In this document: one piece after another, positions 1-6,290 of the stretch | How the letters are laid out: each line of letters starts with the position of its first letter | Position numbering within the stretch: the first letter of the stretch is position 1 | Assembly (NCBI GenBank): GCA_028277515.1 | Contig: JANQGC010000318.1 | Coordinates: 1-10,559, forward strand | DNA: 10,559 bases | DNA from: Anaerolineae bacterium | GTDB lineage: Bacteria; Chloroflexota; Anaerolineae; Promineifilales; Promineifilaceae | Direction of reading: 5' to 3' | Notes under the pieces: model-generated | The model's database searches: none | Told to the model about the DNA's origin: nothing | Seen by the model: the letters and a program-made list of their open reading frames with translations, nothing else | Made by a program: the position numbers and the translations under genes

Positions 1-559
1 CATAAAGAAATCCCGGAAGCCAGCGTAGCAGAACATCCGGCTCAAGTAAGCCAATATCTATCCCCCTCCCGGCCATGATACTGATGCCACCGCTAATCAA
101 CAGCCATCCGGTTCCGGCCAAAAATCCACCAACCACCGGATAGGGTATGAAGCGGACCAGCCGCCCTAAATTAAAACGGCCGAGCAGCCAGAAAAACAAA
201 CCGGTAAAAACCGTTGTCAACAGGAGTGCAGAAAAAATCGTGCCCTGCATCATCTCCGGCGAACTGCCGGCCATAGATGCGGAAATGCTTGCTGCCAACC
301 CGGCCATAATAACAACAGGAGCGTCCTGGGGAAGCGTGACGACCATCGGCAGCGAACTGGTCAACGTCACGGTGATGATCAGGATCAATGACCCGACGAA
401 TAAGACCCCAATCCCGGCAAACAAAAATGGGTCCAGGTCTCCGCTGAAAATCAACGCCGCAAAGGATACCAGTAAAAAAACGATCAATACACCCAGCACA
501 AATCCGGCCGACAGACTGGAAATAACGACCTCTCGATTAAGTCCTTTCTGGATCTCCAC
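1..559 (-). CDS. SulP-family anion transporter, N-terminal part (cut by window edge)
   Basis: The first 186 residues of a membrane transporter that continues past the left edge. I read them from the reverse strand starting at a GTG (559-557), because an AGAGGG Shine-Dalgarno lies 6 nt upstream; the nearest in-frame stop is a TAA about 33 nt upstream of the GTG. Hydrophobic helices lie at about residues 15-38, 44-66, 81-97, 108-127 and 141-162. The segment LGRLVRFIPYPVVGGFLAGT (131-150) is typical of the SulP/SLC26 core, and PQDAPVVIMAG (77-87) matches the region preceding it in the bacterial clade. Family members move sulfate, bicarbonate or other anions across the cytoplasmic membrane and usually end in a STAS domain, sometimes also a cyclic-nucleotide-binding domain; that part is outside the window. 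The substrate cannot be told from this fragment. It is divergent from the phosphoesterase, with a 189-bp spacer. Confidence 0.85.
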   Translation of the reverse strand, partial: MEIQKGLNREVVISSLSAGFVLGVLIVFLLVSFAALIFSGDLDPFLFAGIGVLFVGSLILIITVTLTSSLPMVVTLPQDAPVVIMAGLAASISASMAGSSPEMMQGTIFSALLLTTVFTGLFFWLLGRFNLGRLVRFIPYPVVGGFLAGTGWLLISGGISIMAGRGIDIGLLEPDVLLRWLPGFLY

Positions 560-575
560 TTCTATCCCTCTAGAA

Positions 576-636
576 AGATTTGTCAATTTTTATTTTCTTG
601 TACCTCTGGAAATCTCACAGAAAAATCGACAAATCT
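576..636. promoter_or_regulatory. 16-bp inverted repeat in the divergent spacer
   Basis: The arm at 576-591 (AGATTTGTCAATTTTT) is the reverse complement of 621-636 with one mismatch, separated by 29 nt. It starts 17 bp upstream of the SulP start codon. It may be an operator for the divergent pair, or a hairpin in the SulP leader. I found no convincing -35/-10 pair here. The rest of the spacer (637-748) holds nothing I recognise. Confidence 0.45.
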
Positions 637-748
637 ATTGCAAAACTACTCAATAATAAAGTCTGACAATGCTCTGCGCAACATTGATTGATAAGAGTTT
701 GCCTATCCCTTGGACGAATTGACGGCTTTTCTATAGCATAAAAAGGTT

Positions 749-1630
749 ATGAGCAGCAACAATCATTATTATCATGAAAAAAGCCAGCGCATCGTAACCG
801 CCTTCATGAAGCGTATCGGCCGTGATCGCTTCAAACGATCGGAAATATTCGTCAACCACCTGCAGATCATCGTCCCGCAGCTTCCTCCCCAATTCGACAA
901 CTATCACATCGTCCATTATAGCGACATCCATTTCGGCCATTGGGTGACGCCAAAACGACTGGAAGGTATTGTCGATATGATCAACGAACTTCAACCTGAC
1001 CTGGTGGTCAACACTGGCGATTTCGTCTCTTATGTTCTCGACGATCTTGCACTGGCCCTCACAAATTCACTACGCCGAATTGAAGGCCCGGATGGGAAAC
1101 TGGCCGTATTAGGCAATCATGATCACTGGCTCGATCTCGCCAAAATCCGCGGCATCCTGCAGGATGCCGGGATGACGGAATTGGCCAATGATGTAACCAC
1201 CATTGACCGCCAGGGTGCGCAGCTGCACATCGCCGGGGTGGATGACATCATCGTCGGCGCGCATGACCTGGATCAAGTGATGGCCAGGATGCCCGTTGAT
1301 GGTCCGGCGATCATGCTGGCTCACGAACCTGATTTTGCCGATGAAACCGCGGCGACCGGCCGTTTTTTCTTACAGCTTTCCGGCCACTCACACGGCACAC
1401 AACTCGTACCCCCCTTTATTGGCCCAATATTCCGCGGCCAAAAATTTCAAAAGTATTTCAAAGGTGCCTATAAAGTAGGTGAAATGATTCAATACACCAG
1501 TAACGGTGTTGGTACGCATACACTCCATTTGCGCGTGAACTGCCCCCCTGAAATTGTTTCCATCACCCTTCGCCCTGACCCTTTATCTGAAAATGGCCTG
1601 AGCGAAATTAAGGGATCGGGAACCATTTGA
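749..1630 (+). CDS. Calcineurin-like metallophosphoesterase (YaeI/LpxG-like)
   Basis: A 293-residue hydrolase with a complete set of dimetal phosphoesterase motifs: SDIHFG (58-63), NTGDFV (88-93), GNHDHW (122-127), AHEPD (191-195) and SGHSHG (211-216). These supply the Asp, His and Asn ligands for two metal ions and the catalytic His of GNHD. The motif spacing resembles the YaeI-type subgroup, whose known members cleave phosphoester or pyrophosphate bonds, often in lipid precursors; the substrate here is unknown. Unlike many relatives it has no N-terminal membrane helix or signal peptide, so it is probably cytoplasmic or peripheral. The start is uncertain: ATG 749 has only AAAAGG two bases upstream, which is too close for a good ribosome site. 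Met20 (806) is an alternative, and the conserved part begins near residue 33. It is the only rightward gene before the lipoprotein and may have its own promoter. Confidence 0.88.
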   Translation: MSSNNHYYHEKSQRIVTAFMKRIGRDRFKRSEIFVNHLQIIVPQLPPQFDNYHIVHYSDIHFGHWVTPKRLEGIVDMINELQPDLVVNTGDFVSYVLDDLALALTNSLRRIEGPDGKLAVLGNHDHWLDLAKIRGILQDAGMTELANDVTTIDRQGAQLHIAGVDDIIVGAHDLDQVMARMPVDGPAIMLAHEPDFADETAATGRFFLQLSGHSHGTQLVPPFIGPIFRGQKFQKYFKGAYKVGEMIQYTSNGVGTHTLHLRVNCPPEIVSITLRPDPLSENGLSEIKGSGTI

Positions 1631-1631
1631 T

Positions 1632-1637
1632 TATAAT
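1632..1637 (+). promoter_or_regulatory. Candidate -10 box (TATAAT) for the lipoprotein gene
   Basis: A perfect TATAAT begins two bases after the phosphoesterase stop codon. No good -35 hexamer sits 16-18 nt upstream. If used, transcription would start near 1644 and give a leader of about 74 nt containing the two stem-loops at 1651 and 1676. Confidence 0.3.
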
Positions 1638-1650
1638 TCTCGTCCTGTAA

Positions 1651-1670
1651 CGCAAAAAGCCTTTTTTGCG
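1651..1670 (+). terminator. Stem-loop after the phosphoesterase gene
   Basis: Perfect 8-bp arms CGCAAAAA and TTTTTGCG enclose the loop GCCT. It lies 20 nt after the phosphoesterase stop codon. It could be a weak terminator, since the T-run is inside the stem and no further T-tract follows, or a leader hairpin of the lipoprotein gene. Confidence 0.45.
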
Positions 1671-1675
1671 AAGCT

Positions 1676-1697
1676 GAACAAATTAGGCAATTTGTTC
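1676..1697. repeat. Palindromic element GAACAAATT / AGGC / AATTTGTTC
   Basis: Perfect 9-bp arms GAACAAATT and AATTTGTTC surround the centre AGGC, followed by TACAA. It lies 20 bp upstream of the lipoprotein start and 9 bp upstream of its GAGAGG Shine-Dalgarno (1707-1712). Its inner 18 bases occur as an exact reverse complement at 6223-6240, and its flank TCTACAA recurs beside the palindrome at 6248-6269. This makes it one member of a local repeat family. Confidence 0.65.
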
Positions 1698-1717
1698 TAC
1701 AAAAAAGAGAGGAAAAA

Positions 1718-4588
1718 ATGGAAAGGAAATTTCTGCTGCTTATAGCAGTATTCACATTAGCCCTGGCTGCCTGCAGCACCCCGCCGGTTGAAGAACCAAC
1801 GGCGACCCCGCTGCCGGAAGTCCCCACAGAAGAAGAGCAATTAAGTCCAACATTGGAAGCGGAGGACCCGCCCGAATTTGAAATCGGAACGGCCGTCGTC
1901 GATTCCGTCACCCTATCCCAACAGGGTGAGCAATGGATCGCCGGCACAGCCGGCAATCTGCCCGACGGCTGCACCGCAACCGCCGGCAGCACGCAATCCG
2001 TGCAGGGCAACACCATCTCCATCACATTGAACACCGCACGCCCGGCCGATCAAATGTGCACTACCGCCCTGGTGCCCTTCAACGAAGAAATCGTAATCGA
2101 CACCAGCACCTTGAGCAGTGGCCAATACACCGTTGAAGTCAACGGCGTCCCCGCTGATCAACCACTCATTCTGGATTCGGCCGCTGAAACATCGTCGGCG
2201 GCCGGTGAAGAGCAGGTATCCCAACAAAGCCAACTTGTGAACATGGTCTGGCAGTGGTCCGCTCTTGTAGAAAGCGATCCCGCTGCCCAATCCGTCGTGG
2301 CTGATCCGGAAAATTATACCATCACCTTCAAACAGGACGGATCAGCCTCCGTGAAGGCGGACTGTAATATCATGCAGGTGACATATACCATTGATGGCGA
2401 TATGCTGACCCTCAACATGTTCGGTCCATCAACGCTCGCCTTCTGCGGGGAAGATTCCTTGGACACCCAATACCTGTCCCTGCTCAGCGGCGCCAACCAG
2501 TGGCGGATCGAAGATTCCCTCTTGCAGTTATCAACAGCGGATGATTCCATCATGACCTTTGAAAATGGTGGACCCGCTCCCGGCGGCGTAGGAATCGACC
2601 CCAGCCAGATCAGTCTGGATACCCAGGGATTACCCACTTCCTGGCAGGCTGTCGTCATTCCTGCGCAGCCATACGACGAAAGCCAGCCGCCCGGACCGCA
2701 AGGGTTGCCGGAACATATCCAGATTCTCTTTGGTGTGACAGAACCGGCCGACCGCCAATCCACCGATCCGGTCATGTTCATCATTCCCGTACAAAGCTAC
2801 CAGGCTATGTATGAAGCCAACGACAATGAATCTGTGACCAACCAGATTGACCGCATCGCTGAATTAACCTACGTACTGCCCAATCCCGCACCAACCGCAG
2901 GTTATCCGGCCCTTCCTCCAACTCCTTATTCGCCGGTAGCCGGAGCCAATGACCTGGCTGTACAACTCGGCCGTGCTGACGCGAATGAAAACAGTGCCAG
3001 CAAGAACGGTTTCCGCTTTGTCGGCCGTTGGGCACAAGATGCCAACCCGGTCAGCAACCAAAACCTGTTTTACACATACCAGGGATATACGAACGATGGC
3101 CAATACCTGGTCAGCTTCTTCTACCCTGTTTCAACCGGCCAACTGCCGGAGACCACGGCTGATGTACCCGCCGAGCAGATGGACCAATTCAATGCCGATG
3201 CCCAAGCCGCCATCAATGAAATTGCGCTGCAATTAAATGACCTGGAAACGGCTGATTGGGAACCCGATTTGGCTACATTGGACGCCTTGGTCGGGTCGCT
3301 GCAAATCGAGAATATGGCAGCCAGTGGATTGCAGAACAAAACCTGGCAGTGGACGGGCACTCTGGACGCCTCCGGCCAGGAATCGCCCGTTGAGCGTTCG
3401 GCCGATTACACCGTCTATTTCCATGAAGATGGCAGCTTCAACTTCCAGGCCGACTGCAACAACGGCGGTGGCATTTATACCTTCCAGGGCGGATTCACCG
3501 GCCAGATCAGCATGCAGGTCGGTCCGATGACCCGCGCCGCCTGCCCGGAAGATTCCCGGTCAGATGAAATGGTCAACAATTTCTTCTCGATTCAAGATTT
3601 CAAGCTGCTGCCCGGCGGATTAACCCTGGAGCTGGAATTGCCGGCCGGTGGCGACACGATGGTCTTCCAGGTCGCCGGCAGTGTCGACATCGATCTACCT
3701 GAACCGGAAAGCGGTGAGCCGCAAGGCACGATCATCGCGCCTGATGGTGCCAACGTACGCCTGGGTCCGGGAACCAACTATCCTATCGTCGGCTACGCTC
3801 CCTTAGGGGTCACTGGGGAAATCATCGGTATCAGCGAAGACAGCTTATGGTGGGCGGTTAACGCTGAAAACTCCCCTTCCAAAGTTGGCTGGGTGTTGGG
3901 TGAGTTGGTAGCGGCCGAAAATGTGGAAGATGTGCCCGTTTTGCCGGCACCCGTTGTGCCACAACCAACCCCGGTACCTACGCCCGTACCGCCCCCATCA
4001 CCATCCATATCCTTCTCGGCCGAACCGACAACGATCAGTGCCGGAGAATGTGCCGTTCTGAGTTGGAACGTGGAAAACATTCAAGCCGTTTGGGTTTACC
4101 CGAAAGGTGATAATTACCAGGATTACCCGGTAACCGGCAACGGCAGCCAGACCGTCTGCCCCACCAGCACGACAACATATGAAATGCGCGTGCAGCACAC
4201 CGACGGCACGGTTGAGATACGCTCAGTGACCATCCAGGTCCGCCCATCCAACAACCTGGCCAATACATCCTGGGTTGTTTCATCCTTATATGTCAACCAG
4301 ATTCCAACGCCCGGTGTGTCCCAATCGGTGTACTTCGGCGTGAACCAGGACATCTCAGTTGATGGTGGCTGTAATACCTTCAACGGAACCTACACCGTCG
4401 ATGGTGCGACGATTTCCATTGGTCCCCTGGCCGGGACACAAAAAGCCTGTGGCGAATTAATTGACTCCCAGGAACAAAATTATCTTTCAGCCCTCGCCGC
4501 CGCGCGCACATTCGCCATAAACGGCTCGCAGCTTATCTTTTATGATGGCGCCGGTGCGGAAGTTCTGCGCTTCAACTTTGCAGGTTAA
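1718..4588 (+). CDS. Secreted lipoprotein with three META domains, SH3b and Ig-like domain
   Basis: A 956-residue lipoprotein exported by a type II signal peptide with lipobox LAAC (Cys19), so it should sit on the outer face of the cell membrane. GAGAGG five bases before the ATG supports the start. Domain order: acidic linker 20-55; a small beta domain 56-145 (Cys85, Cys114); META1 about 173-282; a domain of unknown role 291-530; META2 539-652; bacterial SH3 668-732 (ANVRLGPGTNYPIVGYAPLG); Pro/Thr/Val linker 740-762; Ig-like domain 763-842; META3 846-956. META (HslJ-type, DUF306) repeats contain a DCN or GGCN motif followed by a second Cys, visible as 216/243, 580/609 and 885/911. META3 is the most canonical. 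META proteins are associated with envelope stress and inhibitor-like roles, and SH3b domains often bind peptidoglycan or protein ligands, but no enzyme motif is present and the function is unknown. It converges on the small membrane-protein gene. Confidence 0.9.
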   Translation: MERKFLLLIAVFTLALAACSTPPVEEPTATPLPEVPTEEEQLSPTLEAEDPPEFEIGTAVVDSVTLSQQGEQWIAGTAGNLPDGCTATAGSTQSVQGNTISITLNTARPADQMCTTALVPFNEEIVIDTSTLSSGQYTVEVNGVPADQPLILDSAAETSSAAGEEQVSQQSQLVNMVWQWSALVESDPAAQSVVADPENYTITFKQDGSASVKADCNIMQVTYTIDGDMLTLNMFGPSTLAFCGEDSLDTQYLSLLSGANQWRIEDSLLQLSTADDSIMTFENGGPAPGGVGIDPSQISLDTQGLPTSWQAVVIPAQPYDESQPPGPQGLPEHIQILFGVTEPADRQSTDPVMFIIPVQSYQAMYEANDNESVTNQIDRIAELTYVLPNPAPTAGYPALPPTPYSPVAGANDLAVQLGRADANENSASKNGFRFVGRWAQDANPVSNQNLFYTYQGYTNDGQYLVSFFYPVSTGQLPETTADVPAEQMDQFNADAQAAINEIALQLNDLETADWEPDLATLDALVGSLQIENMAASGLQNKTWQWTGTLDASGQESPVERSADYTVYFHEDGSFNFQADCNNGGGIYTFQGGFTGQISMQVGPMTRAACPEDSRSDEMVNNFFSIQDFKLLPGGLTLELELPAGGDTMVFQVAGSVDIDLPEPESGEPQGTIIAPDGANVRLGPGTNYPIVGYAPLGVTGEIIGISEDSLWWAVNAENSPSKVGWVLGELVAAENVEDVPVLPAPVVPQPTPVPTPVPPPSPSISFSAEPTTISAGECAVLSWNVENIQAVWVYPKGDNYQDYPVTGNGSQTVCPTSTTTYEMRVQHTDGTVEIRSVTIQVRPSNNLANTSWVVSSLYVNQIPTPGVSQSVYFGVNQDISVDGGCNTFNGTYTVDGATISIGPLAGTQKACGELIDSQEQNYLSALAAARTFAINGSQLIFYDGAGAEVLRFNFAG

Positions 4589-4598
4589 TTTAAAACAA

Positions 4599-4631
4599 AA
4601 AATGGTCCAATCGTCGAGATTGGACCATTTT
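4599..4631. terminator. Bidirectional rho-independent terminator
   Basis: Perfect 14-bp arms, AAAATGGTCCAATC and its complement, around the 5-nt loop GTCGA, lie between two convergent genes (stops at 4588 and 4645). On the plus strand TTTTGATTTT ends the structure. On the minus strand the T-tract is stronger (TTTTTTGTTTT), so it should serve the leftward gene best. Confidence 0.9.
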
Positions 4632-4644
4632 GATTTTCCTAAAT

Positions 4645-5223
4645 TTATGCTTCGTCTTTTTTCAACTGATCGATATCAAGTTCTTCAGCCGGCGGGATAT
4701 CGGCCAGCTTCTCTTTGGCCGACTGCATCTTTCGCGCTCCCAATAAGACGGCGATCCCGCCAACTATCAGAGCTAATGGCCAGAGTTTACCGACCCATTC
4801 CAGGGCAACCAGGAACGGACCTTCAACCAGCAGCGCGGCGCTGATTAAACCCATGATGGCCGCCGGAATCAGAGGCCACCAGTGGGTTTCTTCTGTGAAA
4901 ACGGCCGTGAACACGGTAATAATCACCCAACCCAACGCAAAAGCGCCCATAAACAGCGCGCCATCCAAATCACCCGCGCTATCTTCAACATTCGTCACCA
5001 GAACCGTTCCCAACCCTATACCGCTCAAAATGCCACCGGGAATCATCAAACCGGCCGAGCGAGAAATCACGCCCCAGGCCAGAAAGACAACGCCCAGGCC
5101 CAGCAGGAAGAACAAGACTAGATTTTCAAAGATGGGGATTTCAAAGAATTGGTTGATTAAGAAAATCAAGCCAATCGCCACCAGCAACACACCAACAAAC
5201 CATTCATTTCGTTTTTCGTTCAT
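4645..5223 (-). CDS. Six-helix membrane protein with LiaI/LiaF-like helices
   Basis: A 192-residue membrane protein of unknown function. The start at 5223 (MNEKRNEWFVG) is chosen because GGAGGTG lies just upstream of it; a longer open frame extends to 5346 but has no ribosome site and is not protein-like. Hydrophobic helices lie at about 9-26, 32-51, 56-77, 87-109, 115-136 and 144-162. A charged cytoplasmic-type tail (163-192) with PPAEELDIDQLKKDEA follows. The first helix pair (GVLLVAIGLIFLINQF) and the last (WPLALIVGGIAVLLGARK) resemble the short helices of LiaI/LiaF-type (DUF5668-like) proteins, which in Firmicutes work with the LiaS/LiaR kinase-regulator pair. It lies downstream of such a pair on the same strand, though separated by 318 bp with its own possible control region. 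A partner or target of that system is an inference; the family match is by eye. Confidence 0.75.
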   Translation of the reverse strand: MNEKRNEWFVGVLLVAIGLIFLINQFFEIPIFENLVLFFLLGLGVVFLAWGVISRSAGLMIPGGILSGIGLGTVLVTNVEDSAGDLDGALFMGAFALGWVIITVFTAVFTEETHWWPLIPAAIMGLISAALLVEGPFLVALEWVGKLWPLALIVGGIAVLLGARKMQSAKEKLADIPPAEELDIDQLKKDEA

Positions 5224-5340
5224 TATACACCTCCAATTTTGGATCAAATGGGTTCCTTTCCCATTCGACCGACAGGTCTCAATTAAATTTTCAATCTGGC
5301 TATAGGATACAAGCCCCGCCCCCATTTGTGATGTGCCGGA

Positions 5341-5383
5341 AGTCACATCTCAGGTCACATGCTAAGTATGACCCAGGTCACAT
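5341..5383. promoter_or_regulatory. Cluster of GGTCACAT boxes, candidate regulator binding sites
   Basis: CAGGTCACAT occurs exactly twice (5351-5360 and 5374-5383), and a third copy with one change, AGTCACAT, is at 5341-5348. The box ends lie 12 and 23 bp apart, near one and two helical turns. An inverted half-site gives the palindrome TGACCCAGGTCA (5369-5380). On the minus strand the boxes lie 118-160 bp upstream of the membrane-protein start. A weak TATCCT (about 5310-5305) could be a -10 box downstream of them. Which protein binds is unknown; the adjacent response regulator is the obvious candidate. Confidence 0.45.
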
Positions 5384-5424
5384 CAAGACAAGCAATCAGC
5401 GTGCCCATACTGTGAATGGAAGAA

Positions 5425-5522
5425 ATTGCACAGAGGCCAGGGAGGTGGGGCACAAAGATGCACGGAGGGAGTGCAATAAAAAACTCAGTGAAGCTCTGTG
5501 CTATTCTTTGTGTTTCTCTGTG
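5425..5522. repeat. Long nested inverted repeat with CACAGAG-type blocks
   Basis: Three blocks pair in nested order: CACAGAG 5429-5435 with CTCTGTG 5516-5522; CACAAAGA 5451-5458 with TCTTTGTG 5505-5512; and CACGGAG 5461-5467 with CTCTGTG 5494-5500 (one G-T pair). The apical loop is about 26 nt. A shorter competing pair is ATTGCAC 5425-5431 with GTGCAAT 5471-5477. It begins about 20 bp after the regulator stop codon, so the transcript could fold here. Purine-rich CACAGAG repeats like this occur as dispersed intergenic elements in many environmental bacteria. Confidence 0.55.
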
Positions 5523-5541
5523 AAATGCCAGGCAATCTACT

Positions 5542-6192
5542 TTAGATCAACCCCAACTCCCGCCCCTTCAGCGCAGCCTGCGTCCGGTCACGCACTCCCA
5601 GCTTGCCCAAAATGCTGGTCACATGATTCTTCACCGTCCCCTCCGCAATAAACAATTCTGATCCAATTTCCTTATTACTCGCTCCCTGAGAAACCAGCAT
5701 CAAAATTTCCAGCTCCCTATCAGACAACGGCTCTACCAACGACTGATTTTTCACCGGCGTTTTATCCATCCGGGTAAATTCGGCCACCAGCTTGGCCGCA
5801 ATCCGTGGCTGCAAAAAAGACTCACCCCGGGCGGTTGTGCGGATCGCCTCCACCAGCTTCTCTGAGGAAACATCCTTGAGTAAATAGCCCACTGCTCCAG
5901 CACGCAATCCATCAAACACAGTTTCATCATCATCAAAAGTCGTCAAAATGATCACCCGGCTGTCGGGGTGGTTTTCCTTCAATCGCCGGGTGGCCAACAC
6001 ACCATCCAGCACCGGCATACGCAAATCCATTAAAACCACATCCGGGTTTAACATCTGCACCTGCTCAACAGCCTCTTGCCCGTTGGCTGCCTCGCCGACG
6101 ATATCAATATCAGGATAAATACTCAACAGGGTGTTTAATCCTTCGCGAAACAAAGATTGGTCATCAACCAATAAAACACGAATCGTTTTCAT
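5542..6192 (-). CDS. NarL/LuxR-family response regulator
   Basis: A 216-residue two-component response regulator. The receiver domain (1-120) has the acidic pair Asp10/Asp11, the phosphoacceptor Asp56 in MDLRMP, Thr84/Thr85 and Lys106, so it is complete. The LuxR-type helix-turn-helix (about 153-213) begins LSDRELEILMLVSQG and has the recognition segment AEGTVKNHVTSILGKLGV. Length and layout are standard for the NarL/LiaR/DesR group, which bind short inverted or direct repeats as dimers after phosphorylation. The partner kinase lies upstream on the same strand, 98 bp away. The ATG at 6192 has no strong Shine-Dalgarno: the best match is the AGG of the AGGC core in the first palindrome, 11 nt upstream. 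The 27-bp-spaced palindromes immediately upstream suggest autoregulation or translational control, which is an inference. Confidence 0.95.
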   Translation of the reverse strand: MKTIRVLLVDDQSLFREGLNTLLSIYPDIDIVGEAANGQEAVEQVQMLNPDVVLMDLRMPVLDGVLATRRLKENHPDSRVIILTTFDDDETVFDGLRAGAVGYLLKDVSSEKLVEAIRTTARGESFLQPRIAAKLVAEFTRMDKTPVKNQSLVEPLSDRELEILMLVSQGASNKEIGSELFIAEGTVKNHVTSILGKLGVRDRTQAALKGRELGLI

Positions 6193-6194
6193 CT

Positions 6195-6274
6195 CAGTAA
6201 TTGCCTAATTTATGGTCGTAACACAAATTGCCTAATTTGTGATGTCTGAGTAATTTAGGCAAATTGCTCTACAA
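6195..6274. repeat. Three AATT-rich palindromes with 27-bp period
   Basis: In the kinase-regulator gap, four-base cores lie at 6203-6206 (GCCT), 6230-6233 (GCCT) and 6257-6260 (AGGC), exactly 27 bp apart. The first is weak (AATT arms only). The second has 8-bp arms CACAAATT and AATTTGTG. The third has 9-bp arms GAGTAATTT and AAATTGCTC with one G-T pair, and is followed by TCTACAA. Units one and two agree at about 20 of 27 positions, and the third core is inverted. CTCTACAA recurs at 6289-6296, over the kinase stop codon. Confidence 0.7.
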
Positions 6275-6290
6275 GGGCACATTGATTTCT

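Larger units (their letters stand above)
5224..5541. other. 318-bp spacer between regulator and membrane protein, no gene seen
   Basis: No credible coding frame is present. Next to the membrane-protein gene are its GGAGGTG ribosome site and two small inverted repeats: ATGGG and CCCAT around 5248-5263, and GACC and GGTC at 5267-5278. Then follow repeated GGTCACAT boxes (5341-5383), and a long nested inverted repeat (5425-5522) beside the regulator stop. Confidence 0.6.

Noticed and set aside
579..584. TTGACA-like -35 box on the minus strand near the SulP start
   Set aside because: It lies so close to the GTG that the matching -10 would fall inside the coding region.
147..656. 169-codon open frame on the plus strand
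   Set aside because: It is antisense to the SulP transporter, whose reverse-strand reading has clear helices and family motifs; the plus reading is low-complexity and extends past the SulP start into the spacer.
1489..2034. 181-codon open frame on the minus strand, and other long antisense frames in 2314-4383
   Set aside because: They lie opposite the well-supported lipoprotein and have no recognisable domains; long antisense frames are common opposite genes of this composition.
5222..5227. TATAAT overlapping the membrane-protein start codon on the minus strand
   Set aside because: A promoter here would start transcription inside the gene, and the strong Shine-Dalgarno upstream shows that the message begins further back.
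5224..5346. 41-codon extension of the small membrane protein
   Set aside because: GGAGGTG just before the ATG at 5223 fixes the start; the extension has no ribosome site and no sensible protein character.
6195..6274. CRISPR array
   Set aside because: Only three imperfect palindromic units with 27-bp period, one inverted, no constant repeat separated by distinct spacers and no cas genes nearby.
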